Shown: positions 22,978-32,311, counted from the stretch's first letter. The stretch is DNA of 44,721 bases from Oscillospiraceae bacterium (GCA_017462785.1 JAFTQJ010000085.1:1-44721), one strand, 5' to 3'. Numbers and translations are program-made. The notes: a model not told the origin generated them from the letters alone.

Positions 22978-23898
22978 ATGTCATTTTCTGACAATGTACG
23001 GCAGAGCATCCGCAGCACCATCAACGATCACGACAAACGTTTCGCCTGCCTGTATGCCATGCTGCTGTACAGCAGAACACTGACAAAGGACGAGATCTGT
23101 CTGAAAAGCGAAAGCGAGATCTTCGACTCCGTATTCCCGATCCTGATGAAAACCATCTTCGGTGCCGCTGTACCCCTGAAAATCGAACGCAAGCCGAGAA
23201 AGGACGGCGGCATGCTCCACATCTACCGGATCACCGGCAGGGAGGCAGTTACAAGGATCCGTTCGACCTTTCACATCCATGAGCTGCGGCGGATCGACAT
23301 GCGGAATCTGCCCACCAACAGCATCGGCATGTTCCTCGGCGGCGTGTTCCTGACCTGCGGCAGCATGACCGACCCGAATAAGGATTATCACCTCGAATTT
23401 GCTGTACCCACGCAGGAGCTGTGTGATGATCTGTGTGATATTCTCCTGAGTGTCGGCGTGCATCCGAACACCACCAAGCGGAGATATGCGTATTCTGCCT
23501 ACCTGAAAGTCAGTGAGGAGATCGGTGATCTGCTGACCTTTATGGGAGCACAGAAATGCACCCTCGAACTGATCGACATCAAGATCGACAAGGAAGTCAA
23601 GAACAATGTGAACCGTCTGAACAACTGCGATATGGCGAATATTGACAAGGTGATCTCCGCAGCCGAAAAGCAGCGTGAGGACATTGAGGTCATCATCCGT
23701 CATGACGGCATGCGGAAGCTTTCGGACGAGCTGCATGAGCTTGCAGAGCTTCGCATGGAGAATCTCCATCTGAGTTTGCAGGATCTGGGTGAGATGCTGG
23801 AAAAGCCCATCGGGAGATCCGGCGTGAACCACCGGTTCCGCAAGCTTGCGGCGATTGCGGCACAGTATCGGGAGGAGGATGCAAATGGCGGCAGCTGA
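22978..23898 (+). CDS. whiA: DNA-binding protein WhiA
   Basis: A 306-residue protein: an N-terminal LAGLIDADG-like homing-endonuclease fold without nuclease function (RNLPTNSIGMFLGGVFLTCGSM, about 109-130) and a C-terminal helix-turn-helix (LSLQDLGEMLEKPIGRSGVNHR). WhiA is a sporulation regulator in Streptomyces and affects cell division and chromosome segregation in Bacillus. GGAGG lies 9 bp before the ATG. Its 3' end overlaps dnaE by 14 bp. Confidence 0.96.
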   Translation: MSFSDNVRQSIRSTINDHDKRFACLYAMLLYSRTLTKDEICLKSESEIFDSVFPILMKTIFGAAVPLKIERKPRKDGGMLHIYRITGREAVTRIRSTFHIHELRRIDMRNLPTNSIGMFLGGVFLTCGSMTDPNKDYHLEFAVPTQELCDDLCDILLSVGVHPNTTKRRYAYSAYLKVSEEIGDLLTFMGAQKCTLELIDIKIDKEVKNNVNRLNNCDMANIDKVISAAEKQREDIEVIIRHDGMRKLSDELHELAELRMENLHLSLQDLGEMLEKPIGRSGVNHRFRKLAAIAAQYREEDANGGS

Positions 23899-26800
23899 GG
23901 ATTTTGTGCACCTGCATGTGCACAGTGAATATAGCATGATTGACGGTGCCTGCCGTCTGGAACAGCTGGCTGCACAGGCGAAGGCTCTCGGTCAGACTGC
24001 CGTTGCCGTCACTGACCACGGCAATCTGTATGCGGCGATCATGTTCTATGAAGCGGCACTTGCACAGGGCATCCGTCCCATCATCGGCTGTGAGGTCTAT
24101 GCGGCACAGCGGACGAGATTTGACAAGGAACCCCGTCTTGACGGCAAGAGCTATCACCTCCTGCTGCTCTGTGAAAACAATGAGGGCTATCAGAATCTTG
24201 TCAGGCTTGTCACGCTTTCCAATCTGGAGGGCTTCTACAAAAAGCCGAGGGTGGATCTTGAACTGCTGCGAAAATACCATAAAGGGCTGATCTGCCTTTC
24301 AGCATGCATTGCCGGAGAAATCCCACGGAAACTGCTGGAAGGCAGTTATGATTCTGCCAAGGAAGCGGCACTGCGTTATCAGGAGATCTTCGGAAAGGAC
24401 AACTTTTTCATTGAGATCCAGAACCACGGCATTCCGGAGGAACGGCAGGTGCTGCCCCAGCTTCTGCGGCTTTCGAGAGAACTCGGCATCCCCCTTGCAG
24501 CAACCAATGATGTGCATTATCTGACCCGTGAGGATGCGGTGATGCAGAAAACCCTGCTCTGTATCCAGACGGGAAAAACGATGGACGAGCCGCACGGCAT
24601 GGGCTTTGCAACAAACGAATTCTACCTGAAAACCACACAGGAAATGGAAGCACTTTTCCCGAATCTGCCGGAGGCGATCACGAACACAAGGAAGATCGCA
24701 GACCGGTGTCAGGTGTCGTTCGTATTCGGTGAGCGAAAGCTGCCGCATTTTGTCAAAGAGGGCGTTGTGGATAATACTGCCTATTTCCGTGCACTCTGCA
24801 CCAAGGGCATGTACATGCGTTATGACAACGCACCGTCCGATGAGGTCAAAAAACGGCTTTTGCATGAGCTGCGTGTGATCGAAGAAATGGGCTTTGTGGA
24901 TTATTTTCTCATTGTCTGGGATTTCATCCGCTATGCCAGAACCCGTGGAATTCCCGTGGGTCCCGGCAGAGGCTCCGGTGCAGGCAGTCTGTGTGCTTAC
25001 TGCATCGGCATCACCAGCATTGATCCGATCGCAAACAAACTCCTCTTTGAACGCTTCCTCAATCCGATGCGTGTCAGCATGCCGGATATTGACATAGATT
25101 TCTGCATCGAGGGCAGGCAGGCGGTCAAGGATTACGTCGTGGAACGTTATGGCTCGGAGCGTGTCTGTGAGATTATCGCCTTTGATACCATGAAAGCCCG
25201 TGCAGCCGTGCGGGATGTGGCAAGGGTGATGAATCTTCCGTATGCTCTTGCGGACAAGACTGCAAAGCTGATCGACAGCAAACAGTCCGTTGCCGGTTCG
25301 CTTGCACAGAACAAGGAACTGAAAGCTCTCTATGATACGGATGAACAGGTGCGGCGGCTTCTTGATATGGCTGCCCGTGTAGAGGGCATGCCCCGACATG
25401 TGACCACGCATCCGGCAGGTGTTGTGATCGCAGGATTCCCGATCGGGGAATATGTACCGCTGCAAAAAAATGATGAAACCATTGTCACGCAGTATGCGAA
25501 AAACGAGCTGGAACAGCTCGGTCTGCTGAAGATGGATTTTCTCGGGCTGCGGAACCTCACTATTATCAGGGACTGTGAGAGAACGGTTCAGAAACAGGAA
25601 CCGGACTTTTCAGTTGATCGTATTCCGCTGGATGATCCGGAAGTCTACAAGCTCCTTTCCAAGGGCAGTACCTCCGGTGTGTTCCAGCTTGAAAGCAACG
25701 GGATCCGTCAGGTGCTGATGCGGATGAACCCGCAGGATATGGGCGATATTATTGCCGTCCTCGCACTCTACCGCCCCGGACCGATGGACTCCACCCCGAC
25801 CTATATCCACAACCGCCATCATCCGGAAAGTGTGCAGTATCTGCACCCGATGCTTGAAGGGATCCTGAAGGAAACCTATGGCTGTATCCTGTATCAGGAG
25901 CAGGTCATGGAGATCTGCCGCACGCTTGCCGGTTATTCCTACGGCAGAGCTGACCTTGTGCGTTCAGCCATGTCCAAGAAAAAAACAAGCGAAATGGCAA
26001 AGGAGCGGAAGATTTTTCTCTATGGTTCCGGAGAGGAGGACGGCTGTACCGGTGCGGTCGCACATGGTGTGCCGCTGGAGATCGCCGAGCAGATCTTTGA
26101 CCAGATGGAAAGCTTCGCCTCCTACGCCTTTAACAAGTCCCACGCAGCCGCCTACGGGCTTCTTGCGTACCAGACCGCCTACCTCAAATGCCACTATTTC
26201 ACGGAATACATGGCAGCACTCATGACGAGCGTCATTTCCGAAAGTCCCAAGCTTATGAGCTATCTGGAGGAGTGCCGTGCAGCCGGTGTGCAGATCATGC
26301 TGCCGGATGTCAATACGGGTGAATGGAGCTTTTCCGGCAGCGGCAGCAAAATGCATTTCGGTCTGCTTGCCATCCGCAATCTCGGCAAGGGACTGATTGA
26401 AAAAATGGTGAGGGAACGGCAGGAAAACGGCAGGTTTACAGGGTTTGTGGATTTTTGCCGCCGCATGTCTGCACACGGCATGAACAAACGTGCACTTGAA
26501 GCGATGATTCAGGCAGGTGCACTTGACCGCCTTGACTGCAACCGCCGCCAGATGCTGCTGTGCTATGAAAATGTGATGGATGCGGTCAGCAGCGGTGAAC
26601 GGGTGATCGAGGGACAGATGAGCCTGTTCGGGGATGCGGATGTGCATGCCGCCTCGGATCTGACCATACCGTCAGCGGAGGAATTTCCCCTTGTCAAGCT
26701 CCTGCAAATGGAAAAGGAAGCGGCTGGCATGTACCTTTCCGGTCATCCCATGGACGGACTGCGGCATGTGCGTGAATTGCTGCACTGCACCTCCATCGGC

Positions 26801-27355
26801 TGGATCACAGAAAATAAGGGCAGAAATGTCAGGGACAAGCAGGATGTGAAACTCCTCTGCTCCGTCCAGAGCATCAAGAAACACCGCACAAAGGGCGGCG
26901 AGGATATGTGCTTTCTGACTGCCGAGGATGCCGACGGAAGCGTGGATGTGATCGTCTTTCCAAGGCTCTATGCAATTTCCATGCAGCGGCTGCGGCAGGA
27001 TGCCATCCTCTGCATCAGCGGCAGGATCTCACAAAAGGATGATGAAGTTTCGGTCATTGCGGAAAGCATTCGTGCAGAGGAAGATTTCCCCCTGATGTTC
27101 CGGCAGATGCAGCTCTGCTTCAAACTCAGCAGCAGTCAGATCTCCCTGCTCGATCGGGCAGCGGAGGTGTGCAGGAAATTTGCCGGCGAAACAGAAGTCA
27201 TTGTCTATCTGACCGACCAGAAACGATTTGTTTTTCCCAGAAGCAGGATGTCGGCAGAGATCTCCGAACAGCTCTATCAGGAGTTGTGCCGTGTCATTCC
27301 CAAGGATTCGATCGGCTGTATTCCGGCGGTCGGCAGGAGAAACGGTACGGCATAA
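23885..27355 (+). CDS. dnaE: DNA polymerase III alpha subunit DnaE
   Basis: A 1156-residue replicative or error-prone-type C-family polymerase close in length to E. coli DnaE. The PHP domain is at the N-terminus with intact metal residues (HLHVHSEYSMIDG at 9-21, TDHGN, IIGCEVY). The palm carries PGRGSGAGS (about 358-366) and the catalytic PDIDIDFC (about 398-405); the fingers have YSYGRADLVRSAMSKKK, then a helix-hairpin-helix and an OB-fold (about 975-1045). ATG 23885 has GGAGGAGG upstream and overlaps the whiA stop. Last gene of the run; no clear terminator follows. Confidence 0.96.
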   Translation: MAAAEDFVHLHVHSEYSMIDGACRLEQLAAQAKALGQTAVAVTDHGNLYAAIMFYEAALAQGIRPIIGCEVYAAQRTRFDKEPRLDGKSYHLLLLCENNEGYQNLVRLVTLSNLEGFYKKPRVDLELLRKYHKGLICLSACIAGEIPRKLLEGSYDSAKEAALRYQEIFGKDNFFIEIQNHGIPEERQVLPQLLRLSRELGIPLAATNDVHYLTREDAVMQKTLLCIQTGKTMDEPHGMGFATNEFYLKTTQEMEALFPNLPEAITNTRKIADRCQVSFVFGERKLPHFVKEGVVDNTAYFRALCTKGMYMRYDNAPSDEVKKRLLHELRVIEEMGFVDYFLIVWDFIRYARTRGIPVGPGRGSGAGSLCAYCIGITSIDPIANKLLFERFLNPMRVSMPDIDIDFCIEGRQAVKDYVVERYGSERVCEIIAFDTMKARAAVRDVARVMNLPYALADKTAKLIDSKQSVAGSLAQNKELKALYDTDEQVRRLLDMAARVEGMPRHVTTHPAGVVIAGFPIGEYVPLQKNDETIVTQYAKNELEQLGLLKMDFLGLRNLTIIRDCERTVQKQEPDFSVDRIPLDDPEVYKLLSKGSTSGVFQLESNGIRQVLMRMNPQDMGDIIAVLALYRPGPMDSTPTYIHNRHHPESVQYLHPMLEGILKETYGCILYQEQVMEICRTLAGYSYGRADLVRSAMSKKKTSEMAKERKIFLYGSGEEDGCTGAVAHGVPLEIAEQIFDQMESFASYAFNKSHAAAYGLLAYQTAYLKCHYFTEYMAALMTSVISESPKLMSYLEECRAAGVQIMLPDVNTGEWSFSGSGSKMHFGLLAIRNLGKGLIEKMVRERQENGRFTGFVDFCRRMSAHGMNKRALEAMIQAGALDRLDCNRRQMLLCYENVMDAVSSGERVIEGQMSLFGDADVHAASDLTIPSAEEFPLVKLLQMEKEAAGMYLSGHPMDGLRHVRELLHCTSIGWITENKGRNVRDKQDVKLLCSVQSIKKHRTKGGEDMCFLTAEDADGSVDVIVFPRLYAISMQRLRQDAILCISGRISQKDDEVSVIAESIRAEEDFPLMFRQMQLCFKLSSSQISLLDRAAEVCRKFAGETEVIVYLTDQKRFVFPRSRMSAEISEQLYQELCRVIPKDSIGCIPAVGRRNGTA

Positions 27356-27473
27356 TGTATAAATGATATGACGTAAATTGTCAGAAACGTACAAAGGACA
27401 GATTTGAATTCGGAAAAACATGGCTATTATCTTGAAATAAAATGAATCCTCATAGAGGAAAGTGAAAAAAGGC

Positions 27474-27502
27474 TTGACATCATGGTGTAAATGTTGTAAA
27501 AT
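27474..27502 (+). promoter_or_regulatory. Sigma-A promoter of pfkA
   Basis: TTGACA (27474-27479), 17 bp spacer, TAAAAT (27497-27502). The rest of the 27356-27550 gap is AT-rich; I see no terminator or other element in it. Confidence 0.85.
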
Positions 27503-27550
27503 AAGAATGTAAAGAAATTTTTGCGATTGCAGAATGGAGAATGTATTGCT

Positions 27551-28513
27551 ATGAAAAAAATCGGTGTTTTGACCAGCGGCGGCGACGCTCCGGGTATGAA
27601 TGCGGCAGTCAGAGCTGTTACTCGTGCGGCACTGGCCAAGGGCATGGAAGTAGTAGGTATTCAGAGAGGTTATGTAGGTCTGCTGAACCATGAGTTCATT
27701 GAGATGAATGCAAGAACCGTTTCCGGCATCATCCAGCGTGGCGGAACCTGTCTGTATACAGCAAGATGCCCTGAATTTCGTAACATGGAAGGTGTCCTGA
27801 AGGGCAAGGAGGTCTGCGAAGAGATCGGTATTGAGGGTCTGGTAGTCATCGGCGGTGACGGTTCCTTCAGAGGTGCCGGAGATCTGTCCTCCGTTGGCAT
27901 TCCCTGTATCGGTATCCCCGGCACGATCGACAATGACATTCAGTGCACAGAGTATACGATCGGCTACGATACTGCTATGAACACTGCAATGGAAATGATC
28001 GACAAGCTGCGTGATACCACACAGTCCCATGCCCGCTGCTCCGTTGTGGAGGTAATGGGCAGACGTGCAGGCTTCATCGCTGTGAATGTGGCAATGGCAG
28101 TAGGTGCAGAGGCTGCTTTCACACTGGAGCGTGAGTACGATCTGGACAAGATCGCAGCAAAGATGATCCGTACCCGTGATTCCAAGGGTAAGAACCATTT
28201 CATCATCGTTGTTTCCGAGGGCGTTGGTCAGGCAGAGAATATTGCAAGAACCATTCAGGAAATGACCGGTATTGAGTCCAGAGCAACCATTCTGGGTCAT
28301 GTACAGCGTGGCGGTTCTCCGACCATCCGTGACCGTGTAATGGCAACTGAAATGGGTTACCATGCAGTTGAGCTGCTCGAACAGGGCATCGGCAACAGAA
28401 TCGTAGGTCTGAAGAATGGTCAGATCTATGACATCGACCTGCAGGAAGGTCTGGCAATGAAGAAGCCCTTCATTGATACCAGATACGATATCCTGATGGA
28501 GACTGCATATTAA
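27551..28513 (+). CDS. pfkA: ATP-dependent 6-phosphofructokinase
   Basis: Commits glucose to glycolysis by phosphorylating fructose-6-phosphate. The 320-residue protein has LTSGGDAPGMNAAVR (7-21), the ATP site GGDGSFRGA and the catalytic PGTIDNDI, then MGRRAGFIA and HVQRGGSPT. Glycine in GGDGS rather than Asp indicates ATP, not pyrophosphate, as donor. ATG 27551 has TGGAGA about 11 bp upstream; an in-frame TTG at 27521 lacks support. Own promoter, and a G+C hairpin follows. Confidence 0.97.
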   Translation: MKKIGVLTSGGDAPGMNAAVRAVTRAALAKGMEVVGIQRGYVGLLNHEFIEMNARTVSGIIQRGGTCLYTARCPEFRNMEGVLKGKEVCEEIGIEGLVVIGGDGSFRGAGDLSSVGIPCIGIPGTIDNDIQCTEYTIGYDTAMNTAMEMIDKLRDTTQSHARCSVVEVMGRRAGFIAVNVAMAVGAEAAFTLEREYDLDKIAAKMIRTRDSKGKNHFIIVVSEGVGQAENIARTIQEMTGIESRATILGHVQRGGSPTIRDRVMATEMGYHAVELLEQGIGNRIVGLKNGQIYDIDLQEGLAMKKPFIDTRYDILMETAY

Positions 28514-28524
28514 TTCAGAAACAA

Positions 28525-28553
28525 CAGCATCCCTCCGCTTCGGCGGAGGGGCT
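28525..28553 (+). terminator. Hairpin after pfkA (weak terminator)
   Basis: CAGC-AT-CCCTCCGC, loop TTCG, GCGGAGGG-GCTG. The stable stem is followed by ATTATC rather than a T-run, so termination may be partial. Confidence 0.6.
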
Positions 28554-28560
28554 GATTATC

Positions 28561-28661
28561 ATACAGAGTAGAGATCTGTGCGTTAAGTGCCGACCGGACG
28601 GGGAGTTGCCGGTAGGACGAAAAGGCAAACCTTGCGGTACAGATTTCGCATCCCGCTGAAT
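28561..28661 (+). ncRNA. Tetrahydrofolate (THF) riboswitch
   Basis: Matches the THF aptamer: AGAGTAGA then GCGTTAAGTG at the 5' side and GCGGTACAGATTTCGCATCCCGCT at the 3' side given here in positions 28634-28657. Outer pairing ATACAG / CTGAAT (28561-28566 with 28656-28661, one mismatch), GATCTGT with ACAGATT, and CCGACCGG with CCGGTAGG are visible. It precedes a FolT-type gene, the classic target. Between it and the start, GTGTAATTTGAAGC can pair imperfectly with GCCTTGAATTATGCAC, and AAGGAGG follows at 28721, so control is probably at translation. Confidence 0.88.
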
Positions 28662-28731
28662 GTGTAATTTGAAGCTCTCGTTGGCCTTGAATTATGCACG
28701 AAGCTGTCATGGCTCGCATAAAGGAGGTTAT

Positions 28732-29343
28732 ATGATGAGCTTTTTTTCTATGTTTGGAACATCCTTCAAGGAGTTCCGCAATGTCCGCACAGTGCTGATT
28801 ACCGGACTTTTCATTGCCGTTTCCATGGTGCTTGAAATGTTTTCCATCAATCTTGCCCTGTTCAAAATCAATTTTGCATTTCTCGCCATTGCCGTGATCG
28901 GCATGCTCTTCGGTCCGTCCGTCGGTCTGATCGCCGGCATGCTCTGCGACATCGTGGGATTCATCGCAAAGCCGGACGGCGGTTTCTATCCTGCCTATGT
29001 ACTGGTTGCCGGATTGCAGGGTCTGATCTACGGCATCTGCCTGTACCGCCGCATGGATCCGCAGCTCCGCATTTTCAAGCAGCAGAACAGCATGGTCACG
29101 CTCTGCATTCGTGCTGTGATCGCAAGGCTGCTGGATGTGGTGATCATCAATCTGCTGCTCAATACTGCATTGAATCTGCATTACGGTTTCATTCCGGCAG
29201 AGGCATATGGTACGGCAGTGATCGCAAGAACAGCCAAAAATGTATTGGAGCTTGGTGCGGACATTCCGCTGCTGATGATCATACTCCCTGCGGCACTTGC
29301 AGCATTCAAGAGAATGGGCACGATCCGTACTGCACGGAGCTGA
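28732..29343 (+). CDS. folT: FolT-type folate ECF transporter substrate-binding subunit
   Basis: A 203-residue membrane protein with six hydrophobic helices. RNVRTVLITGLFIAVSMVLEMF, FLAIAVIGMLFGPSVGLIAGML and DIVGFIAKPDGGFYPAYVL fit the S-component fold and the FolT group. It captures folates and works with the shared EcfA-A'-T energising module, not encoded here. Two adjacent start codons (28732, 28735) follow AAGGAGG; the second has the better spacing. The THF riboswitch directly upstream supports the folate assignment. Confidence 0.92.
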   Translation: MMSFFSMFGTSFKEFRNVRTVLITGLFIAVSMVLEMFSINLALFKINFAFLAIAVIGMLFGPSVGLIAGMLCDIVGFIAKPDGGFYPAYVLVAGLQGLIYGICLYRRMDPQLRIFKQQNSMVTLCIRAVIARLLDVVIINLLLNTALNLHYGFIPAEAYGTAVIARTAKNVLELGADIPLLMIILPAALAAFKRMGTIRTARS

Positions 29344-29376
29344 TTCCGAAAACCGTAAAATCTCATAAAATAATGC

Positions 29377-29405
29377 TTGCTTTTTTATGCATCTTGTTGT
29401 ATAAT
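29377..29405 (+). promoter_or_regulatory. Sigma-A promoter of proC
   Basis: TTGCTT (29377-29382), 17 bp spacer, TATAAT (29400-29405). Confidence 0.75.
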
Positions 29406-29445
29406 AGAAGTAAGCATTCTTTTTTGAAAGGAAAGGTGACGATTC

Positions 29446-30252
29446 ATGTCAAAAACAACGATCGGCTTTATCGGTGCCGGCAATATGGGCTTTGCCATCA
29501 TGAAGGGTGCAGCGGAAAGTGCATCCGGTGCGGAGCTTCAGATCTCCGCATTCGATCCCGATACTGAAAAACTCAGCCGTCTTGCAGAATACGGTGTGGC
29601 TGCCTGTGCATCCGGCAGGGAAGTGCTTGAAACCTGTAAATATGTATTCCTTGCAGTCAAGCCCCAGATGTTTGATACCGTACTCGCAGAGCTTGCCCCT
29701 GCCGTGACAAAGGATACCGTGCTGATTTCCATTGCAGCCGGCATCACCGCTGAGTACATCCGCAGCATGACCATTCCCGAGGCAAAGGTCATTCTTGTAA
29801 TGCCCAATACGCCCCTCCTGCTCGGCGAAGGTGCCTCCGCACTTGCGAAATGTGCACCGACAACGGATGAGGAATTTGCAGTGGTCTGCCGCATTTTTGA
29901 ATCCTGCGGAAAAATCGCAGCGGTACCGGAAAACAAGATGAAGGAGATCATCGCTGTCAACGGCTCCAGCCCTGCGTTCATCTACCTCTTTGCCAAGGCT
30001 TTTGTGGACTATGCAGAGAAGGAAGGGATCGCTAAGGAAACAGCACTCCCCCTGTTTGCACAGAGCCTGATCGGTTCGGCGAAAATGCTGACCGATTCCG
30101 GTTATTCGATCGAGGAACTGATCCGCATGGTTTCTTCCCCCGGCGGCACAACACTTGCCGGACTTGACCAGCTCTATGCAGGAAAGCTGGAGGCAACGGT
30201 GGATGCTGCCTGCACTGCCTGCACAAAGCGTGCCTACGAGCTGTCAAAGTAA
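29446..30252 (+). CDS. proC: Pyrroline-5-carboxylate reductase ProC
   Basis: Last step of proline synthesis, NAD(P)H-dependent. The 268-residue protein opens with the Rossmann motif IGFIGAGNMGFAIMKG, has MPNTPLLLGEGASAL and NGSSPAFIYLFAKAFVD, and ends with the signature MVSSPGGTTLAGLDQLYAG. GAAAGGTGA lies upstream of the ATG. Single gene with its own promoter; the next gene follows after about 48 bp. Confidence 0.97.
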   Translation: MSKTTIGFIGAGNMGFAIMKGAAESASGAELQISAFDPDTEKLSRLAEYGVAACASGREVLETCKYVFLAVKPQMFDTVLAELAPAVTKDTVLISIAAGITAEYIRSMTIPEAKVILVMPNTPLLLGEGASALAKCAPTTDEEFAVVCRIFESCGKIAAVPENKMKEIIAVNGSSPAFIYLFAKAFVDYAEKEGIAKETALPLFAQSLIGSAKMLTDSGYSIEELIRMVSSPGGTTLAGLDQLYAGKLEATVDAACTACTKRAYELSK

Positions 30253-30300
30253 CATAAATTTGCGGACATGCACATAGACTGCAACAAGGAGTTGATGTGC

Positions 30301-30882
30301 ATGAAACAAGAATTATCCTGCGAAACCGGAAATGCTGTAATGTGGATCAGCGTTTTCACCGGAGCCATATCCGGAAGCATCCTGAAAGCCGTGATCCCCG
30401 ATGCCGGAATGCTGCGTACCGCCTTTTTCCGTCAGGGATTGGGGCTGGAGATCCGGAATTCGGAAATAGGGGAGCTTCTGCTGCATCTGTGCGGCATTCC
30501 GCTGCTCTGGATGCTCTTTGCAGCGGTTCTCGGCACCTCGCTTGCCGGAAAACCGCTTGGCTTTGGGCTTCTGTTCTTTCGTGGAATGGCTGTCGGAGCA
30601 GTGCTCTGTGAGCTGTATCTTTTGCAGGGAGCAGGGGCATTTCTGACGGCAGTGCTGTTTGTTTTCCCGTTTGCAGCCGCCGGAACATTCCTGTTCATAC
30701 TTGCAGTGAGGGAAATGAACCGCTTTTCCGCTGCACTTATCCGCTGTGTGCAGGGCGGCGAGAGTCCGGAGGTGCGTCTGTATCTCCTGCGTTTTCTGGT
30801 GCTGGCAGGTTTTCTCCTGCTGACAGGGGGCTTGCAGTGCATCTGGCTGAAATCAGGTTTTGCGGTCATGACGGGAAAATAG
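30301..30882 (+). CDS. Polytopic membrane protein, possibly SpoIIM-like
   Basis: A 193-residue protein with five hydrophobic segments (about 13-32, 62-83, 88-112, 116-138, 163-185). The arrangement FFRQGLGLEIRN...LLLHLCGIPLLWMLFAAVLG, then GFGLLFFRGMAVGAVLCELY, recalls stage II sporulation protein M/DUF95 proteins, which help peptidoglycan breakdown during engulfment. The match is weak and spores are not shown for this organism. AAGGAG lies 9-10 bp before ATG 30301; an ATG at 30268 is less likely. Located between proC and a DUF624 protein. Confidence 0.65.
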   Translation: MKQELSCETGNAVMWISVFTGAISGSILKAVIPDAGMLRTAFFRQGLGLEIRNSEIGELLLHLCGIPLLWMLFAAVLGTSLAGKPLGFGLLFFRGMAVGAVLCELYLLQGAGAFLTAVLFVFPFAAAGTFLFILAVREMNRFSAALIRCVQGGESPEVRLYLLRFLVLAGFLLLTGGLQCIWLKSGFAVMTGK

Positions 30883-30918
30883 GGATACCCTATCAAAGAA
30901 AAGGAAAGGAAGTAATCT

Positions 30919-31860
30919 ATGGGACTATTTGGAAATTATGAATCCTCGGGTGTGGGCATTGCCAAGAACGCCCCGAAAAAGAAACCGTTTTTCCGATTCT
31001 GGGAACTGACCGGACGGAAATTCTGGAAGCTGATCGAAGTGAACATGCTCCTGATGACTCTCTGCATTCCGGTCATCGGTGCGGCGGCAGCACTGTATTT
31101 TCTCATCAACGTCAATACGGGACTTGCCCTTGCAGTGTTCGCTCTGCTCCTGCTGACTGCCGCCGTCCTGCTCGGTCCGTATCTTGCAGGATGTGCCAAG
31201 ATCCTGCGGAATTTCACGCTTGAGAAACCGCTGTTCCTGTTCGATACATTCAAAAAGACCTTTGTCAGCTGCTTCAGGCAGTCCTGCATCATGGGTCTGC
31301 TGGATATTCTGATCGCTGGCTCTGTTGCGGCAAGCTTTTATGTGTATCCGCTGATGATCGCTGCTGCAAAGGAAAACGGGGCATCTCCCACGATGTACTA
31401 TGTGCTGTTCGTGGCGAGTCTGAGCGTCGCACTTGCGGTACTGCTCATGAGCTTCTATGCTTACCTGATGATCGTTTCGACTGATCTGAGTATGAAGAAC
31501 ATTCTCAAAAACTCCCTCGCACTCAGCTGTGTTGCCCTGAAAACCAATTTGCTGACACTGGTGATCTCCGGTGCGATCCTCGGCGTGTTCATCCTGCTGA
31601 CGGTTCTGTTTCCGGCTGTGATGGGCTTTATCTGGCCGTTCATGCCGCTGTCCTTCATCGGGTTTGTGATCGTGTTCAACTGCTATCCGGTCATCCAGAA
31701 GTATGTCATCAACCCCTACTATGCCCAGCGTGGCGAGGTGAATCCCGAAATGCTCCATGGTCAGAGTCAGGGCGAGAATGTATTCGAGGATCAGGGCGGC
31801 AAGGAAAAACCTGTTGAGTCAAAGAAGCAGAAGAAGGGCAAGGGAAAGGTCATTTCCTGA
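30919..31860 (+). CDS. DUF624/YesL-like membrane protein
   Basis: A 313-residue protein with about six hydrophobic helices and a lysine-rich C-terminal tail (KEKPVESKKQKKGKGKV). The opening MGLFGNYESSGVGIAKNAPK followed by RFWELTGRKFWKLIEVNMLL, and ILRNFTLEKPLFLFDTFKKTF, fit DUF624 proteins. In Bacillus YesL lies with a rhamnogalacturonan uptake locus, but the role is unknown. AAAGGAAAGGAAG precedes the ATG. No sugar genes are adjacent. Possibly co-transcribed with the preceding membrane gene (36 bp gap). Confidence 0.78.
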   Translation: MGLFGNYESSGVGIAKNAPKKKPFFRFWELTGRKFWKLIEVNMLLMTLCIPVIGAAAALYFLINVNTGLALAVFALLLLTAAVLLGPYLAGCAKILRNFTLEKPLFLFDTFKKTFVSCFRQSCIMGLLDILIAGSVAASFYVYPLMIAAAKENGASPTMYYVLFVASLSVALAVLLMSFYAYLMIVSTDLSMKNILKNSLALSCVALKTNLLTLVISGAILGVFILLTVLFPAVMGFIWPFMPLSFIGFVIVFNCYPVIQKYVINPYYAQRGEVNPEMLHGQSQGENVFEDQGGKEKPVESKKQKKGKGKVIS

Positions 31861-31903
31861 TGAAAAAATTTTAGAAAACTTCATATTTTTTTTGAAAAAC
31901 CCC

Positions 31904-31932
31904 TTTACAAACGAAATCTTTTGTGCTATAAT
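31904..31932 (+). promoter_or_regulatory. Sigma-A promoter of rpsO
   Basis: TTTACA (31904-31909), 17 bp spacer, TATAAT (31927-31932). Confidence 0.85.
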
Positions 31933-31939
31933 AGTAATG

Positions 31940-32035
31940 TTCCGTGTACTTGGAATGGGGGATACGCCCGCATCCGGGATTTTTACCTGCCCCACTCTAT
32001 GTTGCGGATAATACATTTTTAAAGAGGTGAAACAA
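31940..32035 (+). promoter_or_regulatory. rpsO leader, candidate S15 autoregulatory RNA
   Basis: A leader of about 95 nt separates the promoter from rpsO. TGGGG (31956-31960) can pair with CCCCA (31990-31994) around an inner CCCG/CGGG hairpin, placing structure upstream of GAGGTG. S15 represses its own translation through leader RNA in several bacteria; no specific known motif is identified here. Confidence 0.35.
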
Positions 32036-32302
32036 ATGCTGCGTAAGGAAGAAAAGACAGCTGTCATCGAAGCCAATCGTACAAGCGAGGTAGACACAGG
32101 TTCTCCTGAGGTACAGATTGCGATTCTGACACGTCGCATCAATGACCTGACTGAACACCTGAAGGTGCACAAGAAGGATCATCACTCCAGAAGAGGTATG
32201 CTGAAGATGATCGGCCGCAGAAGAAACCTGCTGGCTTATCTGAAGAAGAAGGACATCGAAAGATACCGTGCAATCATTGCAAAGCTGGGTATCCGTAAGT
32301 AA
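32036..32302 (+). CDS. rpsO: 30S ribosomal protein S15
   Basis: The 88-residue protein has the S15 helices: [14 protein letters not shown], then [20 protein letters not shown] and [20 protein letters not shown] with the rRNA-binding H-x-K-D-H-H-S-R-R segment. ATG 32036 follows AAAGAGGTG; a GTG at 32027 lies inside that Shine-Dalgarno and is rejected. Followed by a hairpin and then pnp, the usual rpsO-pnp order. Confidence 0.97.
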   Translation: MLRKEEKTAVIEANRTSEVDTGSPEVQIAILTRRINDLTEHLKVHKKDHHSRRGMLKMIGRRRNLLAYLKKKDIERYRAIIAKLGIRK

Positions 32303-32311
32303 TTGCGGGTT

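Noticed and set aside
20129-27355. A novel system in the hprK-to-dnaE genes
   Set aside because: This is the normal Firmicutes arrangement with intact catalytic motifs; nothing unusual was seen in these five proteins.
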